From positions 62,001 to 126,000 of the forward strand of contig NZ_JAHKRA010000009.1 in assembly GCF_019345525.1 (NCBI RefSeq): a stretch of 64,000 bases of DNA. The letters are read 5' to 3'. Below are positions 43,086 to 53,013 of the stretch, one piece after another. Position numbers and translations under genes: made by a program. The stretch is from Flavobacterium sp. NKUCC04_CG (GTDB lineage Bacteria > Bacteroidota > Bacteroidia > Flavobacteriales > Flavobacteriaceae). The notes under the pieces are model-generated. The model had not been told where the DNA came from, made no database searches, and worked only from the letters and a program-made list of their open reading frames with translations. Within the stretch, counting starts at the first letter, position 1; every line of letters starts with the position of its first letter.

Positions 43086-43916
43086 ATGTATAATTTGTTA
43101 AAAGGGAAAAGGGGAATTATTTTTGGCGCACTTGACGAAAATTCAATCGCTTGGAAAACGGCAGAACGCGTACACGAAGAGGGAGGGACATTTGTACTTA
43201 CCAATGCACCTATTGCAATGAGAATGGGTACTTTAGATCAATTGGCTAAAAAAACCGGTTCTCAAATAATTCCTGCTGACGCTACATCTATGGAAGATTT
43301 AGAACAGTTGGTCGATCAGGCAGTAGCTATTTTAGGAGGTAAAATAGATTTTGTACTGCATTCTATCGGTATGTCTGTGAACGTTCGTAAAAGCATCCCT
43401 TATACGGAGAATAAATATGATTTTACCCAAAAAGGTTGGGATGTTTCTGCTGTTTCTTTCCACAAGGTAATGCAAGTTTTGTATAAAAAAGATGCTATGA
43501 CCGAATGGGGAAGTATTATTGCATTGACTTATATGGCATCGCAACGCGTTTTTCCTGATTATAATGATATGGCGGATAACAAAGCATATTTGGAATCTAT
43601 TGCTCGTAGTTTTGGATACTTTTTTGGGAAAGATAAAAAAGTTCGTGTTAACACGATTTCTCAGTCTCCAACGGCTACTACAGCTGGGCAAGGCGTTAAA
43701 GGTTTTTCAGGATTTATTTCTTACGCAGACAAAATGTCTCCTTTAGGGAATGCTTCTGCTTTGGATTGCGCTAATTATGTAGTTACCATGTTTTCGGATT
43801 TAACTAGGAAAGTGACCTTACAGAATTTATTTCACGACGGAGGATTCTCAAATATGGGAGTTAGTCAAGAAGTGATGGAAGCCTTTGAAAGAGGTTCGGA
43901 CGATTCTAAAGTATAG
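43086..43916 (+). CDS. fabI: Enoyl-[acyl-carrier-protein] reductase (FabI)
   Basis: FabI carries out the last reduction of fatty acid elongation. It is an SDR protein with the FabI-type nucleotide loop GIIFGALDENSIAWKTA and the catalytic residues Tyr149, Tyr159 and Lys166 (Y-x6-K in YNDMADNK). The following SGIKTL-like stretch is represented by ISQSPTATTAGQGVKGF. Length 276 aa. It is the last gene of the bamD operon and is followed by a hairpin terminator. Confidence 0.95.
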   Translation: MYNLLKGKRGIIFGALDENSIAWKTAERVHEEGGTFVLTNAPIAMRMGTLDQLAKKTGSQIIPADATSMEDLEQLVDQAVAILGGKIDFVLHSIGMSVNVRKSIPYTENKYDFTQKGWDVSAVSFHKVMQVLYKKDAMTEWGSIIALTYMASQRVFPDYNDMADNKAYLESIARSFGYFFGKDKKVRVNTISQSPTATTAGQGVKGFSGFISYADKMSPLGNASALDCANYVVTMFSDLTRKVTLQNLFHDGGFSNMGVSQEVMEAFERGSDDSKV

Positions 43917-43933
43917 TTTAAAATAATAGTTTA

Positions 43934-43971
43934 AAAATGGGACTTTCTTTTCAGATTGTCCCATTTTTTTT
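43934..43971 (+). terminator. Terminator of the bamD-fabI operon
   Basis: AAAATGGGAC (43934-43943) pairs with GTCCCATTTT (43958-43967), followed by T residues. Confidence 0.9.
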
Positions 43972-44560
43972 GCGGTATTGTAATTAGGGATGTTGGGCTA
44001 TCAGGTGTTGATGTGAAATTTTACAATTACAGACCACTAATTACTGATGCAGCTTATTTAAGCAATTGTTTCCGCTTCATTAGGTCCTTCTATATAATTT
44101 GGAAGGAAACTGTGTTGTACGGGCTCTGTGCTGCTGTAATTGAAATGAAGTAAAGAGCGTAAATGAAATGAAAATACAATTGTTTCATCGGTTTTTTTGT
44201 AAAAATAGCTGCTTTCTACAATGTATAGAACCTACTTACAAAAAGGTTAGTTAATGAATAAAATGTGAGTTTATGAAAGTGGAATAGCGGATTTGTCTAA
44301 AATTGTAGCAATTAGTCAATATGGTATAATTGGTTGGGAAACCCCAAACCATATACGCGGTAAATAATGGCATACGGAAGTATTTTGAGGAACTATAATG
44401 CTATAGCGATATACGTAAATTATAAACGAGTAGTGGTTTAAATAAGAAGACAGCCTCGTAACTCCAAACAGTTATGTTTAGTGTAGTCTCTTAGCATAAT
44501 AGCTTGTTGTTCTATTGATTCTTAAAGTCTAAACGATTTGTTTTATTACAGATAAATATA

Positions 44561-44594
44561 AAAAAAAGAGAGGCTGTCCTTTGGAGACAGCCTC
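44561..44594 (-). terminator. Terminator of the TonB receptor/DUF4249 operon
   Basis: On the minus strand GAGGCTGTC (44594-44586) pairs with GACAGCCTC (44578-44570), followed by a T tract (44567-44561). It lies 6 bp after the DUF4249 stop. Confidence 0.85.
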
Positions 44595-44599
44595 GTCAA

Positions 44600-45418
44600 T
44601 TAATTTATAATATGTTTTTTAGTGTCGTATTGAGTGAGTCTAAAATAGCCGAGTGGATAGTTTTTTTGATCGGTGATATTTTGAACATTTCCGCGAACTT
44701 GCCCTGTGGGAACTTCAAACGGACCACCACCTCCTTCAATAATTCCCAATAAGGTATTCATATAATTGTAATAGGACTTTGATATCCCATAGAGACGAAT
44801 ATTTAGCTCGTCACCAATTTTTATTTCATCACTAAAATAGGAAGTTTCCATTTTTTTACCTTGGGAAAATTTGTCACTAAAAACGCTATACGAATTTTTT
44901 TCGCCTTCCAGTTCATAACGTACCAAGTAGTAATTGTCCTCATCGGGGTTATCTTGGAAGTACGAAGTTATCTGATAAAGTTCTTCACTAAATATTTTTG
45001 TAATTGTTTGTTCTACTTCGATAATTTCCGGAACTTCTATAAGATTCTCTGTCGCTTCATACACTTCATTTTCATAAACGATTTGCAGTTTATAAGTATC
45101 TTCCAGATTGGCTGCGAAATAATCACAGTAGTATTCGCCAGTTTGTCCTTTTTCGGTGAATATAAATACTTTTCCATTGCTGCTTTCAACAGTAACTATG
45201 GCTTGATGTACTTTTGGAATTTCTTTGGAATAGTAATCGGTGGTCAACGACAAACGAATCATTTGTTCGCCGTTAAAAGCTCGAATATTAAAATCCAAAT
45301 TGGCTTCAATAACCAAACGCGGTTCTGCTGTAGGTAAATCGATATCTACCACGGTTTCACAGCTCGTTAGACCTAAGCTAAAGAGCAAACCAAAAAATAG
45401 TTTTATATATGTTTTCAT
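44600..45418 (-). CDS. DUF4249-family lipoprotein
   Basis: A 272-aa lipoprotein with lipobox GLTSC (Cys19 or 20) and a beta-rich body starting CETVVDIDLPTAEPRLVIEANLDF, the DUF4249 signature. These proteins are almost always encoded beside a TonB-dependent receptor and probably form its outer-membrane partner. Here the gene is 3 bp after the receptor stop. The substrate is unknown; there is no SusD homologue in the window. A strong terminator follows. Confidence 0.88.
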   Translation of the reverse strand: MKTYIKLFFGLLFSLGLTSCETVVDIDLPTAEPRLVIEANLDFNIRAFNGEQMIRLSLTTDYYSKEIPKVHQAIVTVESSNGKVFIFTEKGQTGEYYCDYFAANLEDTYKLQIVYENEVYEATENLIEVPEIIEVEQTITKIFSEELYQITSYFQDNPDEDNYYLVRYELEGEKNSYSVFSDKFSQGKKMETSYFSDEIKIGDELNIRLYGISKSYYNYMNTLLGIIEGGGGPFEVPTGQVRGNVQNITDQKNYPLGYFRLTQYDTKKHIIN

Positions 45419-45421
45419 CGA

Positions 45422-47818
45422 TTAAAATTTAAAATTATAAGTTACGCTAGGTACCATTCCGAAAATAGACATTTTGACCGCTTCATTTTGCCCTATGATA
45501 TCGCTTTCTCTAAAGTTTATTGAAGCGGCATTTTTACGGCCATACAAGTTATAGATTCCAAAAACCCATTCTCCTTGCCAACCTTTTTCTTTATCGGGTT
45601 TCGATACATAAGTGGCAGAAATATCTAAGTGATGGTAAGCGGGTAAACTGTTTTTGTTGCGTAGGTCGTAACTTGGTATACGTACATCAAGGTATTCGTA
45701 TTGACCGTTAGGATAGGTAATTGGTCGCCCAGATTGTAAGGCAAAACTCGCGCTAAAAAGCCATTTTTTGTTTAATTCGTAAACAGCCATTATGGATAAA
45801 TCGTGCATTTTGTCGTAGGAACTTCTATACCATTCTCCGTTGTTGATACCTATTTCTTGTGGAGTTCGCCCAGGAGTTCGTTGTTCCGATTTAGATAAGG
45901 TATAGGAAATCCAACCGGTTAATTTTCCCGTGTTTTTTCTAAACATAAGTTCTAAACCATACGAGCGAGATTCTCCCGTTAATATAATTTGTTCGATAGC
46001 ATCATTGGCGATCAAATCTGCACCATCGATATAATCAACCTTGTTTTTTCCTTTTTTAAAGTAGGTTTCCAGTTCTAAAGAATATTTGTCGTTGTCGAAG
46101 TTTCTAAAATATCCCAATGCAACTTGATCGACCATTTCCGGTTTTAAGAAAGCATCACTAGGTGCCCAAATATCCAACGGAGTTGGGGAAGAAGTGTTGG
46201 AAATTAAATGCAAATACTGGTTCATACGGTTAAAACTAGCCTTAACAGACTGGTCGTCATTGAATGCATATGAAATGGAGAATCGCGGCTCAAAATTCTG
46301 AAAACTCTCGATGGTTTCTCCGGACGAATATTCTCGGGTACCAATTGGGGTTCCCTTCGAATAGATATGAAGTTTTTCATCGTATTCTACGGCTTGATTA
46401 TTGGCGTAGATATTCATGGATTGAGACCCTAGACGGTAAAACATACTATAGCGCAATCCGTAGTTTACCGCTATTTTTTCTGTTAGTTGTTGTTCCGCTT
46501 CTAAATAGACACTGGGCTCAAAAGCGTGTTTCTGTTGTAGTTGACGTTCGTTTATAGGTGAATCGGGTTTTGTAGGTGATATTTTACCCGGATTAAAGTC
46601 ATAATAAATGGCGTTTACACCGTAGTTTAATTGAAGTTTATCGGATAAATAATGTTTTAAATCGTATTTAAAGTTGTAGTTCTTAATACCGGAATCCCAA
46701 TCTAAACCGGTGGAGTCCAATTTAAGTCCATAATAATAATCGCTATAAATCAAGGACGTATTGGCAAAAAGTTGGTCGTTAAACAAATGGTTCCATCGAA
46801 GATTAACCATGGTGTTTCCAAATTGATTGCTAAGGAAATCACTAAACTTAAAAACATCGCGTCCAAAATATCCAGATAAGTACAAGTTGTTGTTATCGTT
46901 GATTTTGTAGTTTAATTTGGTGTTTAAATCATAAAAATAGGCAGTACTGTTGATGTCTGTAAGTTTTAAAAACAAATGGGCATATGAACCTCTACCGGCA
47001 ATTAGAAAAGACGAACGGTCTTTTACAATAGGGCCTTCGAGCATTAGTCGGCTCGAAATAGATCCTATCCCACCGGTACCATGAAACTCTTTGCTATTTC
47101 CATTTTTCTGAAATATATCGAGTACTGATGAGGCTCTACCACCAAATCGCGCAGGTATTCCTCCTTTGTACAGCTTTAAATCTTTTATTGCATCGGAATT
47201 AAACACAGAGAAAAAACCAAATAAATGGGAAGAATTGTAAACAGTTGCTTCATCTAATTGAATAAGGTTTTGTCCTGCAGAACCCCCGCGAACATTAAAT
47301 CCAGAAGCTCCTTCACCAGCATTGGTAACACCAGGTAGCAAAAGAATGGACTTTAAAATGTCGGATTCTCCCATCACTACGGGCATTTTTTTGATTTCGT
47401 TAATGGACATTTTATTAACACTCATCTCCGGCTTGCGGATTACAGCTCTTGGATTATTTTGAATAATAACCACTTCGTTGAGTTGTTCGGAGTCGGTATC
47501 CAAAGCAATATTGAGTTTTGTATTGCTCAATAATTCAACTTTCTTATATTGAGTCGAAAATCCGACATAGTCAATTTTCAAGGTATAAGTTCCTTTGGGC
47601 AACGATATGGAATAAAAACCATATTCATTAGTACTGGTCCCATTATTGATTTCGTCTATATATATCGAAGCACCAATTAATGTTTCATTGTTTTTAGTAT
47701 CTGAAATAATACCGCTTAGCGTAAATTTTTCTTGAGCATGGGACGAAGTCCATAAGAAAAAGCTAATCAAGAGGCAATACAGGTTTAGTGAACCCGGTCT
47801 CACAATTTTTAGAATCAT
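45422..47818 (-). CDS. TonB-dependent receptor with carboxypeptidase-like N-terminal domain
   Basis: A 798-aa outer-membrane transporter. Order: signal peptide (about 1-28, ending SSHAQ), a carboxypeptidase regulatory-like beta domain (about 32-115, TLSGIISDTKNNETLIGASIYIDE), plug domain (about 135-240, with GASGFNVRGGSAGQN and GGIPARFGGRASSVLD), and a beta-barrel ending in an aromatic residue (YNFKF). It takes up an unknown ligand using TonB energy. The ECF sigma gene in the window is far away and not of FecI context. The downstream DUF4249 gene is the expected partner. Confidence 0.93.
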   Translation of the reverse strand: MILKIVRPGSLNLYCLLISFFLWTSSHAQEKFTLSGIISDTKNNETLIGASIYIDEINNGTSTNEYGFYSISLPKGTYTLKIDYVGFSTQYKKVELLSNTKLNIALDTDSEQLNEVVIIQNNPRAVIRKPEMSVNKMSINEIKKMPVVMGESDILKSILLLPGVTNAGEGASGFNVRGGSAGQNLIQLDEATVYNSSHLFGFFSVFNSDAIKDLKLYKGGIPARFGGRASSVLDIFQKNGNSKEFHGTGGIGSISSRLMLEGPIVKDRSSFLIAGRGSYAHLFLKLTDINSTAYFYDLNTKLNYKINDNNNLYLSGYFGRDVFKFSDFLSNQFGNTMVNLRWNHLFNDQLFANTSLIYSDYYYGLKLDSTGLDWDSGIKNYNFKYDLKHYLSDKLQLNYGVNAIYYDFNPGKISPTKPDSPINERQLQQKHAFEPSVYLEAEQQLTEKIAVNYGLRYSMFYRLGSQSMNIYANNQAVEYDEKLHIYSKGTPIGTREYSSGETIESFQNFEPRFSISYAFNDDQSVKASFNRMNQYLHLISNTSSPTPLDIWAPSDAFLKPEMVDQVALGYFRNFDNDKYSLELETYFKKGKNKVDYIDGADLIANDAIEQIILTGESRSYGLELMFRKNTGKLTGWISYTLSKSEQRTPGRTPQEIGINNGEWYRSSYDKMHDLSIMAVYELNKKWLFSASFALQSGRPITYPNGQYEYLDVRIPSYDLRNKNSLPAYHHLDISATYVSKPDKEKGWQGEWVFGIYNLYGRKNAASINFRESDIIGQNEAVKMSIFGMVPSVTYNFKF

Positions 47819-47840
47819 AATTATTTATTAATTAAACACA

Positions 47841-47848
47841 CAAATTTA
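47841..47848 (-). promoter_or_regulatory. -7 box for the TonB receptor operon
   Basis: The minus strand reads TAAATTTG, matching TAnnTTTG, 22 bp upstream of the receptor ATG. Confidence 0.4.
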
Positions 47849-48006
47849 GCACTTAGAACGAAACTATGGTGGTAATTATTTTGAAGAACTGAAAATTTAT
47901 ACAAAAGGTTTTCGAATAAATTTAATGAATAAACTAAAAATTTAGAATACTTTTATAAAATTAGCTAATAGTTTGTTTTACAAATAATTGAAAAACTTAA
48001 AATAAA

Positions 48007-48552
48007 TTAAATATCGATTTCTTTTGCCATTTTAGATAGGTGTAAAAGGGTCTTCCAGTTTCGGGTGCTGGCTTTTACTTGGAGTATATTTTCAAAAAAG
48101 TTAGTGGTTAGTTTGGTTTTACCATATCCCGTTAAGCAATATAGATAAATAGCTTGGTTACTAATCAGATATTGGTCGGGTAAGTAGTTTTGAAGGTTGA
48201 GTTTGTCTAGATTTTTTTGCTCTGGTGTTGAAGCAAGCAGCGTTACATGAAGCAAGGTCGGATTGGATTCGCTGCTGAAGGGATTGTTTTCTATAATGTT
48301 AGCGAGGGTTAAGGTATCCATTACTATTACAGGAACTTCAAATCCGAATTCTCTTTGAATTTGTTGCTCGATTTGTTTCTCAATGAGTTGTTGTGGTTGT
48401 TCTTGACATTGAAATACGATATTTCCGCTTTGAATATAGATTTGGATGTTTTTATAACCTAATTCATCATACAATTTGCGTAGTGCAATCATCTTGATTC
48501 GTTTATGGCTTCCAACATTGATGCCTCTTAAAATCGAAATATATGTTGTCAT
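48007..48552 (-). CDS. DUF1697-family protein
   Basis: A 181-aa soluble protein. The opening TYISILRGINVGSHKRIKM, followed by LRKLYDELGYKNIQIYIQSGNIVF, is the hallmark of DUF1697. The family is widespread in bacteria and has a known fold, but its function is undefined. It is a single gene between the TonB operon and the divergent histidine kinase gene. No promoter with consensus boxes was found upstream. Confidence 0.88.
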   Translation of the reverse strand: MTTYISILRGINVGSHKRIKMIALRKLYDELGYKNIQIYIQSGNIVFQCQEQPQQLIEKQIEQQIQREFGFEVPVIVMDTLTLANIIENNPFSSESNPTLLHVTLLASTPEQKNLDKLNLQNYLPDQYLISNQAIYLYCLTGYGKTKLTTNFFENILQVKASTRNWKTLLHLSKMAKEIDI

Positions 48553-48675
48553 AAAACTACTATTTGTTAGCTAAGCTGTAAATGTATCTTATTTTTAGAC
48601 ATGATGAAACAGCCGTAATTATTTGGAAGAAAAATGCGATTATTTTTTATAGAGAAGTATTAGGCTTTTTTATTT

Positions 48676-48683
48676 TACTTTTG
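48676..48683 (+). promoter_or_regulatory. -7 box directly before the histidine kinase ATG
   Basis: TACTTTTG matches TAnnTTTG and ends 5 bp before the ATG at 48689, so transcription should begin at or next to the start codon. No -33 TTG is seen. Confidence 0.35.
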
Positions 48684-48688
48684 ATGTC

Positions 48689-49693
48689 ATGAATACGAAA
48701 TGGACTTATTCGAATATTTGGTTGAGGAACATGGCTATGTATCTCTTTTTATTTATCATTTTTTTTACTGCGCAGTATTTTGATGCTACGGAGGTGATGA
48801 CAACTCAAACGATTATTGACGAATTGGTGTTGGTATTGACCCTGATCTACGCCTTTATCTTTTTTCATAATACGGTAATCGTAAAACCGTTTTTGCTAAA
48901 TAAAAAATACCAGCTATTTTTTTTGTTTTCTTTTTTATGGTGGGCATTCTACATAGCTGTAGCTACTAAAATAAATCTGTATAGAAATGATCACGATACC
49001 TTGGCTAATCAAATTGGTAGTGTTATTGTTATTAATTTTGTTGGTACAGGTGTTTATTTTATCCATGTTTGGATTCATCAGAATGTGATTACAACTCAAA
49101 AAAAATTATTGAATACAGAAGCCGAATTAGAGGTCTTAAAATTGCAACTCAATCCTCATTTTTTGCTCAATGCGCTAAATAATCTCTACGGTGTGGCCTT
49201 GTCTAATCCGCAAGATACCCCAAATCGGATTTTGGAATTGGCAGAGTTGCTTCGATATCAAATCGAGTCTACCAAAAAAGATTATATAAGTATCTTTGAA
49301 GAGGTGGATTTTATTAAAAAGTATATCAGTTACCATCAGTTTAAGAGTAATAATTTAACGGTTGTTCAAGAGTATTCAGGTATATTTAGCAGGCATAAAA
49401 TACCACCATTATTATTTATCTTGTTGGTAGAGAATGCACTAAAATTTTCTGCTCAAACGGAAAAGGCTATGGTTTCTCTTCGTTTAGATTTGGATGGAGG
49501 AGATTTGATTTTTTCTATTGAAAATGGATGTTTACCAAATTCAGAAAAGGTTGAGGGTACAAGAATGGGCTTAGAAAATTTAAAAAGACGCTTAGAGGTT
49601 ACGGCAATTAAGTACAAATTAGACATAGAGTCGACGAACGGAAATTTTAAAGTAGTGTTATATTTATGGCAACTCCCTATAACTGTTTTATAG
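48689..49693 (+). CDS. LytS/YehU-type sensor histidine kinase
   Basis: A 334-aa kinase with about four transmembrane helices (residues 10-125) and no large extracellular domain. A short coiled linker leads to the His_kinase domain with the phospho-acceptor His157 in QLNPHFLLNALNNLY. The ATPase N-box is LLVENALKFS and a G-box follows (GLENLKRRLE). It overlaps the LytTR regulator gene by 28 bp, so the two form a cognate pair. The signal is unknown. Confidence 0.92.
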   Translation: MNTKWTYSNIWLRNMAMYLFLFIIFFTAQYFDATEVMTTQTIIDELVLVLTLIYAFIFFHNTVIVKPFLLNKKYQLFFLFSFLWWAFYIAVATKINLYRNDHDTLANQIGSVIVINFVGTGVYFIHVWIHQNVITTQKKLLNTEAELEVLKLQLNPHFLLNALNNLYGVALSNPQDTPNRILELAELLRYQIESTKKDYISIFEEVDFIKKYISYHQFKSNNLTVVQEYSGIFSRHKIPPLLFILLVENALKFSAQTEKAMVSLRLDLDGGDLIFSIENGCLPNSEKVEGTRMGLENLKRRLEVTAIKYKLDIESTNGNFKVVLYLWQLPITVL

Positions 49694-50361
49694 TAGATGA
49701 TGAAAAACCGGCACATCAGGTTATTCAGTCACATATTAACCAATGTGATGATTTAGTAGTAGTTGGGCAAGCTTATGGTAGTTCTGAAGCCTTGCAAAAA
49801 CTTCAAGAGAGCAAAGTAGATATTTTGTTTCTAGATATTAATATGCCGTTGATTACGGGTTTAGAATTGTTGCGGATTTTACCTGAAAAACCCATAACGA
49901 TTATTACAACAGCTTATTCTGATTTTGCCTTGGAATCCTATCAGTTAGATGTGGTGGATTATCTTTTAAAACCCGTTTCTTTCACCCATTTTATTAAAGC
50001 AACTCAAAAGGCAAAAATATTTTGTAAACAGCGGGTTCACCTAAAGCAAGTGAAAACACATATTAGTGTGAGAGAGAATGGTATGGTGGTGGACTTGAGC
50101 TTGTCGTCTATATTATTCGTTGAAAGTGCAGGCAATTATGTTAAGATTTTTGTATCGGGGCGGACTCGTGCTTATCTTATATATGGATCTTTATTAAGTA
50201 TTAAAGAAGATTTGGTCTCTGAATATTTTGTACAAGTACATCGTTCTTTTATTGTCAATAAAAAACACATCGTGAAAAATGAGAAAAACATACTGTATTT
50301 AGAAGATAATTACCAGATTCCAATTGGGCGAAAGTATCAAATTTTGATGGATCTTCTATAG
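49666..50361 (+). CDS. LytTR-family response regulator
   Basis: A 231-aa regulator. The receiver domain (1-120) has phospho-acceptor Asp57 (FLDINMP) and Lys102 (YLLKPVS). The C-terminal LytTR DNA-binding domain (about 130-231) shows the typical ILFVESAGNYVKIF, then YFVQVHRSFIVNKKHI. It overlaps the kinase gene by 28 bp. LytTR regulators bind direct repeats upstream of targets, which cannot be assigned here. It is followed by a terminator shared with icd. Confidence 0.93.
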   Translation: MATPYNCFIVDDEKPAHQVIQSHINQCDDLVVVGQAYGSSEALQKLQESKVDILFLDINMPLITGLELLRILPEKPITIITTAYSDFALESYQLDVVDYLLKPVSFTHFIKATQKAKIFCKQRVHLKQVKTHISVRENGMVVDLSLSSILFVESAGNYVKIFVSGRTRAYLIYGSLLSIKEDLVSEYFVQVHRSFIVNKKHIVKNEKNILYLEDNYQIPIGRKYQILMDLL

Positions 50362-50484
50362 CGAGTAAACCAAAATAGGAGATAGCTATTGAAAAAGACA
50401 GTCTACGTAATGGGGGATTCTATTTTCTAAAAAATTTTAGGTTCTCATCAGTACAGTCCATTTTTACGCAAAAACATTAAAAAA

Positions 50485-50519
50485 AGGCCGTCTCGAGTTG
50501 TGAGACGGCCTGATTTTTT
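50485..50519. terminator. Bidirectional terminator
   Basis: AGGCCGTCTC (50485-50494) pairs with GAGACGGCCT (50502-50511), flanked by A and T runs. It separates the LytTR and isocitrate dehydrogenase genes. Confidence 0.88.
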
Positions 50520-50537
50520 GAATTTACAATATGGTAA

Positions 50538-52826
<2,289 letters not shown>

Positions 52827-52835
52827 TCAATAAAG

Positions 52836-52843
52836 CAAATATA
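52836..52843 (-). promoter_or_regulatory. -7 box for isocitrate dehydrogenase
   Basis: The minus strand reads TATATTTG, matching TAnnTTTG, 75 bp before the ATG. Confidence 0.35.
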
Positions 52844-52981
52844 ATAAATATTAGCCTGAAAATGTACGAATAACTAGAGTTTGATTTGCGTTTTACCATT
52901 TTGATAATGGTCGATGTTAAACTTTATAATTCAATAATTTTTGCGTTTAAAAATCGCCCTTTTCCAAGTGGGCATATAAAA

Positions 52982-53008
52982 AAAAGACCTCCATTGTGGA
53001 GGTCTTTT
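52982..53008 (-). terminator. Terminator of the polysaccharide export operon
   Basis: AAAAGACCTCC and GGAGGTCTTTT form an 11-bp stem with loop ATTGT. On the minus strand it is followed by T residues, just after the wzc stop. Confidence 0.88.
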
Positions 53009-53013
53009 GTATA

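Larger units (their letters stand above)
43917..44599. other. 683-bp intergenic region without a recognised gene
   Basis: It begins with the fabI terminator and ends with the terminator of the converging TonB operon. In between are only short chance frames. A strong local inverted repeat lies at 44319-44354, with ATATGGT outside and TTGGG/CCCAA inside. The 12-mer AGACAGCCTCGT of the 44586-44597 terminator arm also occurs alone at 44448-44459. No tRNA, IS end or promoter with both boxes is seen. Confidence 0.5.

Noticed and set aside
43956..44153. 65-codon frame after the fabI terminator
   Set aside because: It overlaps the terminator stem, has no promoter, and the peptide has no recognisable features; it is probably a chance frame.
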